64,000 nucleotides of DNA, from contig NC_087066.1 of NCBI RefSeq assembly GCF_963678635.1, positions 36,211,152 to 36,275,151 of the forward strand, read 5' to 3'. This document shows positions 1 through 11,000 of the stretch, one piece after another. Below the pieces are notes generated by a model that did no database searches, was not told the origin of the DNA, and saw only the letters and a program-made list of their open reading frames with translations. The stretch comes from Symsagittifera roscoffensis. Its lineage: Eukaryota; Xenacoelomorpha; Acoela; Convolutidae. Position 1 is the first letter of the stretch. The number at the start of each line of letters is the position of its first letter. The position numbers were made by a program, and so were the translations under genes.

Positions 1-1099
1 CTTAAGCAAAAAAACTCCTTCACATTTAGGTTGCGAAAGCTGCCTGTACTCGGCACTATTAACAATAAAAATACTTTCGCAGAAGTTTTACATTTGCTCA
101 GCCATGGGAAAAAAACCAGCCTAAAATAAGTATTTGATAGAATTTTTTTGTTTTTTGAATCCTTTTTTCAGGAATACATATGAACGAAGGTAAATATGAA
201 AGAAGATAAAAACACAGGATGACAACTGTGAACAAGCAACGAAAAATTTTTCCTAGCACCATTCGAAACCAATTTATTTTGATATTTTGGGATGAAAAAA
301 AAGTTGAAAAGTAAAAAAAAAAGTAAGACGAAGACAAAGGCCGACACAACATCGATGTAGAATATTTCGCAATAAGATCAAAAATTGTTTTAGCTTTTTT
401 TAGTAAGCATGACAAATCTGTTTAAGTGGATATTAGGACACACACTTCAACAGTTATCGAAAAAATAAAAAATCAATTTTGAGATCTTTACATTTGAGAT
501 AACAAAACTTTTTGTAATTATTCCAAAAAATAGTGATCTTCGATTTGTTTTTGATATTTTTCATTGGTGTTTATGGAAAAACACTTTGGTGTTTTTCGCA
601 CTTCTTATACCACTACCATAATTAAAATTAAGAAAGGGTATTTTGTTTATTTCGTTGTTTACGTTTAGTAAAACCAAAATATCTCTGATAAGCTGTGCCA
701 ATTTTTGTCAAGAAAGTTTAAACATAAATCGAGCACCTCGAATTGGGTTTTATTGAACCTTAATATGTCTATCCACCCAGTTTATCAACCAAAACCGCTT
801 GAAGTTTTTGACCGTTTCATCAAGATTATCCAGTTCTTTTAAACTTAACCGCTGAATTTGTGACACCAACTGTTTCAGAGAGATTGTTTAACTTTTGATT
901 CATTAGTAAGATATTCTACGGTACGGATTTTTCTTTGTCTTGGGGTTTTCCCTGAACACTAAAACTTGTGAAAACATCATGCGAACGTCCTCATTCATTG
1001 CATCAGATAATGTGCTTGTTCAAACCTCCCATTAACCACGTTAGTGAGGTTGATTTCAACCTCGTTTACCAGTTCTTGTTCCGACCATTCATGTTCCGG

Positions 1100-2012
1100 T
1101 GTCGAGAAAAACTGGTCTGAAGTTTTTCATGTTTGCCTAAATTCGAGCGAGTAAAGCGAGCGAGCCCGCTTAATTATGCGTAATTTAGGCCGTTTACATC
1201 AGCCTATCTATGCTTAAATTTAATTTTACTAGATTTTGATTTTTTTCTAGATGTCGCAGCTTAAAAAATCGTGTCCCGCTGAAAGATTGCCACGCAATTA
1301 GTGCAAAGAAGGAACAAGTTGGACCTAATTCTTTGGTGTCATTAACAGCGACATGTGATGAAATAGTGACGACTGTAAGCAGGCAACGTTACAACAGGCA
1401 TGAAGGTAAGAAGGTTTCGTTACGAACTATTTTCTGCATGCTTTGCAAGATAGAGCTATATTGGAAAATTTACCGCGAATAAGTAATCATTTTGATACAA
1501 AGAACGCAACAAAAGCTACGATCACATTGTGATAAAAAGATCAGACGTAAAAATATAATTTAGACATATTAGACAGTCATAGTTTTATAAGCGATGTGGA
1601 CAAAATTTTGTAGAAAAGGACTAGAAAAGCTTTAGAAATTTAGCAGAAAATTTTTGAATTTTTTGAAAATTTCCCAAAATGAAGCTAAAAAAACAATTTT
1701 ACTTGCTTAAAATTAAGTTTCAAGGTCTTAAATTAGGCATAATTGTGCTTGTGAGCCAGTTCGCTGGCTTTATTTGCTCGAATTTAGACAAAAATCAAAA
1801 ATTTCAAACTGGTTTTTCTCGACATTGGGAAAATTTTTTGAAAATTTTTAAAACTGGTTCCAATCACGACTGGAAGGGCTTTAATATGATATATCACTAA
1901 ATCCAGAACGATCATTGTTTGTGGTACCTGATTTTGCGTGAAAAACAAAAAGCAAAAAAATTAAGACATTCGAAAACAAAGTTCCTCCCCATTTTCAATG
2001 GTCGGAACAAAA
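1100..2012. repeat. Family C repeat fragments
   Basis: Two separated stretches match family C. One lies at about 1100-1215 in reverse. The other is at about 1750-2012 forward and contains the GATATATCACT and TGTGGTACCTGATTTTGCG segments. It ends in hairpin CCATTTTCAATGG plus TCGGAACAA. The intervening sequence includes the probable exon at 1251-1405. Confidence 0.5.
1251..1405 (+). CDS. Probable internal exon of an unknown plus-strand gene
   Basis: The segment is preceded by a strong acceptor (TTTTTTCTAG) and followed by a donor (GAAG then GTAAGAAGG). It is open in the frame that begins after one leading base, reading CRSLKNRVPLKDCH and ending near SRQRYNRHE, and it leaves a phase-1 overhang G. 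No domain is recognised. The next candidate exon (2039) begins in the matching phase, so these probably belong to one gene entering from the left edge and convergent with the exchanger gene. Splice sites and open frame are seen; membership in a real gene is inferred. Confidence 0.4.
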
Positions 2013-2038
2013 TTTTCCATAAATGCAGGTAATTCTAG

Positions 2039-2154
2039 CTGAAATAAGGAACGAATTGCATCAAAATAAAATAACTGTCATTAAATTGCTAAATGACAAT
2101 CATAAAAAACGAAGACAATTTTTTCTCAACACTGAGACAAGCTGCGTTTTTTGA
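2039..2154 (+). CDS. Probable terminal exon of the unknown left-edge gene
   Basis: After an AATTCTAG acceptor the phase-1 frame reads (A)EIRNELHQNKITVIKLLNDN and then a basic stretch with KKRRQ, ending in TGA at 2152-2154. The phase matches the donor of the exon at 1251-1405. The composition looks like a short helical, basic C-terminus, and no family is recognised. A further open segment at about 2397-2599, ending KLDHRQITEFRR and a stop, could be an alternative last exon. No splice connection to it could be fixed. Confidence 0.35.
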
Positions 2155-2599
2155 AGCTATTGGAATCCGCATATCGCCTCAAAAACTTGAATGTGATACC
2201 CCACTTTTGTTGAAAATTTACCTCATATGCAGTTGGGAAATTAATGTTGAATTCAATGAAAGCTATGAATTTTTTTAGATAAAACACATACATGTCCTCA
2301 AAATTCTTTGAGCGTGTAGAATAATTTATGATTGACAGTTTTGTGATAATTAACCTTATTTAAAAAATGGTTCAATGGGGTTGGTTCAATGTTTTTTATT
2401 CCTCTGGAAAAGTTACAGATTAAAATCCAATTTCAAATTTAAAAGTCGTTCAAGTTTATTTTTGATTCAAATGTCTTTTCTAAAACGATTCGCACGTGAC
2501 AATAAAAAGCTGAAAAAGCTGGGACCAGTTGAGCTGGCCCTAGGAAAGGACACAAAAAGCAAATTAGACCATCGTCAGATAACTGAATTTAGACGATAA

Positions 2600-4602
2600 A
2601 TCATTGTGAGTTTAGAATATAAGATCTATTCTAGCAAAATTTTTTGTTCAGACTTGACTCACACAAAAAAGTATATGTTTTATCACAGAATCGATTGCAA
2701 CTATTACACTTTTCAAGAAAAAACATTTAATTGAGAAAAAATGTACATTTTCGAAATGCATAAATTATTTTGTCGACTACCAGTGTTCACTCAACCAAAA
2801 TTTAACTTGAACCGGTAATTATTTTTGACACAGTTTGGAATCAAAGGTATCATCCTTATAAAATTATTTTTGGCTCGACTAATTTGATTTTATTTTAAAT
2901 TTCAAACCTCTCAGTTGAACTTATAATTATTAAAACGCCTAATTTTTTTTTTAATTTTGATATTTGAGACTAATTTTCTTCTTGCTAATTTGACAATCTG
3001 CTGCTTATGGCACCAACAAAAGATCATCCAAATACTCATTGAAATTTGGCGAAACTAAGAAAATAGTTTGGTTTCTACATGAAATTCAAAACTAAAGCAA
3101 AATTTAAGATTCTTATTGTTACTCGAAGTAACGTTCCCAGAGTGACCAAAAATGCTTGTCATACAATTTTCATAAGTAAACATGCTGGTCACAGATTTTG
3201 GCAAAATTCTCTTGGTACAGAAAATTTACGAAAACTCGACGATGAAAAGAGTGTGACAAGCATTTTTGGATAACAGAAAATTCAAGTTTTGATTTGATTT
3301 AAGTTTTTTATGCAGAAACGAGGTAACAAGAGCTTCACTTTTACAAAAAAGTCATAGATTAAAAGGCAAGCATCGCACAAATGAGCTGTATTGGAAGGTT
3401 TGCCAAAATTAATTATTATATTTCACCCAGGATAATGCCGAATAACCATACTTTTTTGTATTTGACTGGAAAAATAAACTCTAAAAGTCTATTGGCTGAA
3501 AATTGTGGCCTATTTTTGGGACAGAATAATTTTTATCGTAACATATAAAAACCTACAAGTTTCCTTCATGCAAAAACTCATAGTCCCTTTTGATACACCT
3601 GGACTACGTTTCAGACAAAAATGCACAAATTTTTGCATGCATTTTTTTCTGAAACTGTTTGTTTGAGCTTAGAAATGATCGTGCAACCAAGATTAAAATT
3701 TTTTCCGTTGAATTGTGGAATTTTACAGAGAAAAATTTATTTAGCCATTTAAAAGATGCTTATCATACAATTTTTATTTATGAAAAATGTATGTTAGATT
3801 TTTTTAAATAATTTTTGAACGATTAACTTCTTTTTTTTTATTCACCAGACTGTTTTAATTGGTTCAAGTAGCCGCAATAGTTTGTTCAACGTTTTTTTCA
3901 ATCATTTGTAAAAATTGGATGAAAATTGAATGAAATGAACAGAGCCAACTACCATTTGGAAAAGAGTAATGAAACTGAAAAAAAAAACAGATTTTTTTCA
4001 AGAGCCTTCAACTTTTGAATTTCGAAGAAAAAAATAGATGGCCTTAAAGCTCTTTCAGTTTGTAGAAAATAACCCAATAGAGAAAACTGGATCAATACGT
4101 AAAAATTTTGTTTCGGTGGGAAATCTGATAATTAATTTCAATTTTCGAAATCAGAAGTCGATCACGCTTTTTTGTGACCTTTACACTTTTGCTGTTCGAT
4201 AGTGGAGTTTGCTTTCCTTTTAACAATGGAAATGCACTAAACTTGAAAACGAATCATAAGTCAAACCGCGAAAAATCAAATTAAGCGTTAACAAATCGTA
4301 AGACATTTTCCTGAAAACAAAACCAGCAAGACCTATATAAGAGTACTCACAACGTTCATTACTCTTAACAAGAATTTTTCCATGCATTTGATGTATGGAA
4401 TTGTATCATAAACATTATCAGCTTTTGAAGGTCAATCCGGGTTGTCCTAGAAGAATCATCATGATGGAAACCTCCATAAGACTTACCTTGAGTAAATTCA
4501 ATCCCTCATATTCGCAATTAGCGAATTGCATTGACTCGTAAAAGATAAAAATTTGTGCATTTTGTGCAATTTGGTTTTGCAATTGCTTAGTTACTTGTTT
4601 GT
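2600..4602. other. AT-rich intergenic stretch with repeat fragments
   Basis: No coding exon is visible. Fragments of palindromic family G are present: GACCAAAAATGCTTGTCATA near 3145, a reverse partner near 3255, and more near 3755 and 4430 (GGTCAATCCGGG). The rest is low-complexity A/T sequence between two convergent genes. Confidence 0.4.
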
Positions 4603-5000
4603 CTAGAATCCTGGTTTTATCACTTGATAGGCCGACAACGTAGCTAGAGTGAGGTAAATAACCCAGAACATCAGCAGGATTATAGAAGTGACGATTTTAC
4701 TGCTCTTTGGGCCGCCCAACTCCGCGCCTATGCTTTTGGAGAAGCGACGGTAGATGACCACACACATTCCAAGAATGACTAAAGTTGTGAAAATGACCAC
4801 GTTGAACCCTAGGTCACCCGGTTCCACCATAAACTCACATCCTCGTATGTTTTGAACTATGGCTCCCATGAGCCACGCTATGCCGATTCCTAGGAATACG
4901 TTGACGGCGTTCGATCCTGTGACGTTTCCGATTGCAGCGTCGGCATTGTCGTCGGCAAGGGCGGCTGCTCGACTTGCAAATGTATCAGGAAGACTCGTAC
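4603..5000 (-). CDS. NCX terminal exon: alpha-2 repeat and C-terminus
   Basis: Acceptor GCTTTAG, beginning GT ACG so that LG-TSLPDTFAS is formed across the junction. The alpha-2 ion-binding motif GNVTGSNAVNVFLGIGIAW is intact. Two more membrane helices follow (VVIFTTLVILGMCVVIYRR, IILLMFWVIYLTLATLSAY) and the short tail ends KPGF before TAG. Confidence 0.94.
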
Positions 5001-8000
5001 CTAAAGCGTAGCACATAAATTATCTTTGCCAATCTACAGGATACTATATCAAAGAAAACGGAAAATGTGCGGAAATTGACGCTCCTCAATCTTAGAAAGA
5101 GGAATTCAAGTCAAAACCAAAAAACATTTTATGAAAACTTGAAACAAAAGAGCTATAAAAAAGACTCAAAATAATGGCAAATGATTGTTATTAGCATCAA
5201 CTAGCGGAAATAAAATAGCTTTGACTTTGACGCATTTTTTTTTTGAGAAAAACACTTTTTGAGAAACAGTTTTTGTACATTGGGTCCCAAAGAGCGAGTA
5301 AGTTCAACTTTTAATGGATTAAATAGATTGAACAAAACTTTTCGAAACTATTGAAACTTTTTGGGACGAGAGCTTGAAAAACAGAAGCGCCAGTAATGTA
5401 GGTTCAATTAATTCATATTCATATTGATTCAATTAAATTTTGGAAAATAAGACAACTTATAACATCCTCCTATGCGAGTAACCTAAGGTGTATTTGAAAG
5501 AAGTTTTTTTTTAAAATCTCAGGCTCTGAAAAAACAGGGGATGGTGTGAAAGCATAAAGTCAACATGATACTAACCAAGTGCCACAATAGATATGGCAGT
5601 GACGATGTCCATGATTGCTGCAGCACATCCCAGATTAGTGGCCACAATCTCTATGGTCCATGTCAGCAGCCCAATTCCCAACAGGGACCCCCAGAAGCAG
5701 AGCCAGCCCCCACACATGCCGGGTGGGGGGATGAAGGCGAACAGTATCTTCCACAGTACTGTGAACACGTGACAGCACCAGTCGCACCTCGATGGCTTCT
5801 TCAATTCTCCCGTCTCCTCATCCACCTTAAATTTAAGTGAAGTCAGCAAACCTTATTGTGTAGGTTGACATTGCGGTTCAGACTCAAGCCATCCTAGCGA
5901 ACACTTAGACTTATAATTCATTTCATAACATTTGACTCAAAAGCAGAGACATGACTCGCAACTTGATAAGGACTTTAAAAGCCAAGATAAAAAACTATAC
6001 CATTTCATAAATAGTTTTTGATTGACACTTTTTTTCTTATTAAAATAATCCATTTTGAGGAAACTGGATCGAAAGTATTTTTTAATCGGCTCCGATTTCT
6101 AAAAATTAAAAACCACTTATGAAACTATAGGTTACTTGGTTTTGTTTTACCATTTTCACCGTTTTTGTCATTGTTTCGCCATTTGTTTTGCCAGTTTTGC
6201 CATTTTTACAGGTTTGAGCGTGATAAACCTCTAAAACCTTTATCTTGAAAAAAAATCGCCCAACCTAAACAAATGTCTTCACTTCGTCTTAACGCCATAG
6301 ACAAAGGCCATGTTCAACAAATAGTCAAGAGTCAGAGCATTTTTAGTATCAGTTATCAAGACTTTTAGAAATAAATATATGCCAGCGAGCAGGCGTAACA
6401 TGAATCAAGTGATATGTAATATGAGGAAAATCACACTGCTTTTTTTAAAGGTACCAGGGTCGTTACATTGCCGAGCCTGTTTATGGGGGTGAGCGAGGAA
6501 GCTGAACTTTGTATCGCTCCGTACCTACCTCTCCCTGTACGGTGACCGCTTCTCTGAACTGGTCGCAATAGCTGGTCTCTCGGATGATGTCTGCTGCAGT
6601 GAGTCTGCTGGAGAGGTCGTCTATCTGGTGCTTCAGCTTCTTAGCCTCCACTATATTCACCAAACAAGACACTTTCTGGCCCAGACGAGCCTCTCCTGCG
6701 CAGCAAAAAAAAAACAAATAAGTTTTTGAAATAAAAAAGAGTTGAAAAAGATGATAAGAAATCGTGAGCGTTTCCAATTTCACGAAACAAATGACAAAAC
6801 TTCAAGTGCTTTGAGTTTCAAGAATTAAAAAAAAATTCAATCAAATCTGATGGTCGATGAATAGCAACCTTTTTGAGCAGAGCCAGCCAAAACTTAGTAG
6901 TTAAAGGTGTTGCTCAAGGAAACAAAAACGACTTTTTATTTTAATATTTTAAATAGATTAGTCATGTAAATTAAATTTTAAGAAAACTTATCTAAAAAGT
7001 CATATTTCAAATTGAAAGTCAAGAAAGTTTTCGAGCCATTTGTACTTTGCCACCCTTTTGTGAAATGAATCAAAAAATGAATTTATAAACAATTCAAAAA
7101 CGAATTGTCTTATAGTGAAACAAACACGTTTTATATTAATTGACGCTTTGAACTCAAATTTGAAAATTTAGTTCACATGTGACTGTTTTTTGTTCCGACT
7201 TTTGGAGAAAATACGGATCTCTATGCTTGGGGTGTTTTTTTATCCAATCAAAATCGACCATTTGTTCCAATTTTTGAAAAACAGGTGGAATATTTATGCT
7301 TTGGGTGTATTTTTAATCAGTCAGCTTCCGACTTTTTGTTTCAAATTTTGAAAAAAAAAAAACGAAATATTTATCCTTAGGATAGTTTTTTATTCAGTCA
7401 ATTTTCGACTTTTTATCGACTTTTGAAGAGAAAGCGGAATATTTATGCTATGGGTGGTTTTTTATTCAGTCAATTTTTGACTTTTTAACTCAGCGTTTCT
7501 GACGGAAGCTTGTCATGTCATAATAGAAATAATTTTGTCAGCTGGATTTTTAAAAAATCACTTTTGATCATTTTTAGTTAAGTTATGGAGGCTGGAAAAA
7601 TTCATTTTTGGCCAATTTGGGTTAATTAACAAACGATATTTTGCATTCTTATCACATACATAAATGGCGGATTACTGCGTTCCAAATTGAATTGACGCTT
7701 ATCATTTGGTCTTAAAATTGGGACATGATAAGCTTAATACATCCTTTCGCAGTGTAGGTTAGCGTTTAGGGGGATGAAATGAAAAGAAACTAAAACAAAA
7801 CTGCTCGTTTCAGGGCGAAGCCCTGAATGTTCCGACTGCCTTTTAAGGTTTTATGGAGCAGTAATAACATCAAAAAATTAAATGTAATAAAATAAAATGA
7901 AAATTTTTTTTTTCTAAAATTTGAAATTTTTTATGAAAATCATCCCCCCACACGCCATATAAAGTACAAAAAGATAGATTTAGCTCCTTTTAACAAATCA

Positions 8001-11000
8001 ATTATGGCAAATAAGCTTCTTTCAACCAATTTGGAACAATTTTAAGACAGATTAAATCTCAGCTTACGCGTCAATAGCGCGAAATATACCGCGCGTTAAT
8101 TGTCCCAAATTGGCCAAAATGGCAATCTTTAAACCCCCATAACTTTACGAAAAATGATCACAGGTGAAATATCTTTTCAAATTTGAGCTCAGGATAACAA
8201 TACCTTTCGAATTATATTAAAAAAGTCCGTCAAATATTGCTAGTTAAAAAGTCGAAATTTGTCTGAAGAAAAAAAAACCCACCCCGAGCACAAATATTCC
8301 GTTACTTTCGTACCGAAAGTCGGAGCAAAAACTTCTTTTCTGAAATCATTTTGTCAATTGTTGAACCAAACAAAATTATTGACCATAAATTGCAGTCGGG
8401 ACAATGAGGGCTTTGCCCTGATATACGACTAATCTTTTAAACTAGGCAGTTTGACGGAAATTGTTTGCAACGTCGAAAAGATAATGATGCCTGGAGCTCA
8501 AATGTATAATACAAGTTTACCTTTGATCTTAGTAAAGGCATAGATGCTTGCCAATTTCTAACTTGCTCATCTTGGGATAATTAATGCGCTAACAATTGTG
8601 CTATTATAACTCGTGTTAGCGGCGGGATGAAAAAACTCAAAATGAGTTGACGCTTACCATTTGTACCATTTGGTCATTTTATTAGGATACGAGACATTGA
8701 ATAAATATCTTTCCGCCTTACAAAAACTTTTTGTTCCGACTTGGGAAGAAATAAAAACTAATTGTGCTCGGTTCAGTTTTTTTCTTCAGACCAATTTTCA
8801 AAACATATTTTGTCTCCTGGGATCGATCCCTTGCTTTTAGTGTTCACAGAAGGGTCGTGCTTACAACTATACTAACCTCACATTACGGTCGCTCTGAGAC
8901 GAGTCTAAATAAGTATCTCGTTTTGTACTTTGATGCTGAACGGTAGCGCGCATTACTTCGGTCTTCTTAGTTATCAAAAATTGTAACTTAAAATTTTTAT
9001 TAAGACAACTGAAGATTTGATATTATCGTCCTAAAATTCATAGTTTTTCAAAATTTTATTTATCAAAAACTATTAGAGACCAGTTAATGGGTAGCTGGAA
9101 TTTTCAGAGCTTTGCCCTGATACAAGCAGCCTTCTCACATTCAGAGAAAACCTGAAAACCAGATTTGAGATAAAACCTGAAATGTTTGCTTTTCAATTAA
9201 TTTGGAACGAAGAATGAATTAGTTACAATTCAATAAGCTTCTTAGAAAGTTTTAAATGAAGTGGCTAGCATTTTTAAAAACATGCTAATTTTATCAATTT
9301 ATTACTTTAAAAATGAGTTCCCGCTCCCAAACAACGTTCAAAATTACCAAATATGAATCTGAAGCAAAAAAAAAGATTTTTTTTCCGCAAAAGTTACTGT
9401 GGTTAGCATATCAGTTGCTATTTGCACAACAACCGCTGATCTTGTTTGGAGTTGTGTGTGTCTAAAGTTTCTGAACTACCTTTGACGTCGATCATCCTCT
9501 CCTGTTTGGTGAGTACCCTGTTCTTCAGTCTCTCCTCCTCAGTCGTGATCGTCTTCGGCTCACTCAGCCTCACATGGAACATCTTGTCCTTCTCATACTC
9601 CCTACACAAAGCACATTGTCCACCTGAACATAGAGTTAAAAATACCGTTGAAGGGACTGTTCATGTACTAAGGATCCACTCACTACAAATTCGCTCCGGA
9701 ATATACCATGAAACCATGAAATTTCGGAATATACTATAAAAAAAGTTAGATATCTGGAATTGCTTAAAGGTAGAGTGGATCGTTTGAAAATGATTGTGTG
9801 GCGCGTGCCTGCTGTTGACGATTGGGATGATGATCTGGCGGGAGACTTCTCCGTCCTCGAACCTGAGCACCCCCTCCGTGTGAGTGTAGTCCTTCTCCGG
9901 CTTGGCCGTGAACTCGTCAGTGGTGAATGGGATATCAACGATTCCTCTAGCACCTGAAAACACAATTAGTCCTATAAAAGTTTTTACCTTTTTTATCTTA
10001 CAATGTGGTTGATGATCATCAACTTCTGCAGCCATATCTAATTTGATTTTAACATAAACGCGGTTAATTTATTGTCTCAAACATCTGATATGCGCGAATG
10101 GCTTGTGACGTTGACTCAGTCAGACCAAGTTGAGAAAAAAGCTCTGAAATGAAAGTTCTCCTAAACTGAATCTTGATGTATTGATCGATCAAGCTCGACA
10201 TCAATACGATGCCTGATATTTTGCTTTTCTTGACATAGTCTTATACTTGTATTTTTTTTGGTATTGAATGTTTTTTTTTTCGCTTTGCTTCCAAAAAATT
10301 ATACATAGTTTGTTTGGCCAGCAGGAAGGATTCACGGGGGACAGATGATTGTTTTCGACAACTGATTTCTGCGCTGCAGAGCTTGGCGATACAACTATTT
10401 AGTAGGTACCTTCATAGAGTTAGTTTAAGGGCAGTTAGGGGGGTTTGGAGTTATTCTGAGCATGCATGGCTTAAACATGGGTTGTGGGCTACCTTTCCAG
10501 CGCTTGACTGTGAGTATGACTTCTCCCTCCTTCTCCTCCACCTCGGTCTGTTCCAGTTGGAAGGCGAAGATGCCCCTATGGTCCTCATCCAGAATGATGA
10601 CTCTGGCTTCGTCCTCAGTCAACAGACACGGCAGAGTCTCAGAGGCCGCCTGGTCTTCCTACGAACATGCATCCCATACACTCATACATGATATCGGGGG
10701 CGGATCTAGGATTTTCTCGGGGGGGGGGGGGGGGCGGATTTTCAAAAAAATTTCGAAAATTTTGACGACCTTTTTTTTAGGTCGATCAGATTGATTTTCT
10801 GAGCTCTCCCAAAGCAGTAAAAAGACCCTGTTTTGGCCAAGTTTTCTGCGGCGCAGGCAAAATTTTGTGAAAAACAGGCCAAAAAGTCGTTTTTGGACAC
10901 TTTTTGGAAAATTTTGACAAAAAAAATCTCGTTTTTTTTGGTGCGCGCTCCCCCTTAAAATCAGTATACATTGGCGCCGACGGCGCCTTTAGAAAAATTT

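Noticed and set aside
5565-5840. Plus-strand open frame of 91 codons
   Set aside because: Exact antisense of an exchanger exon with strong family similarity.
10314-10794. Plus-strand open frames of 110-125 codons
   Set aside because: They overlap the Calx-beta 2 exon in antisense and run into a family B element.
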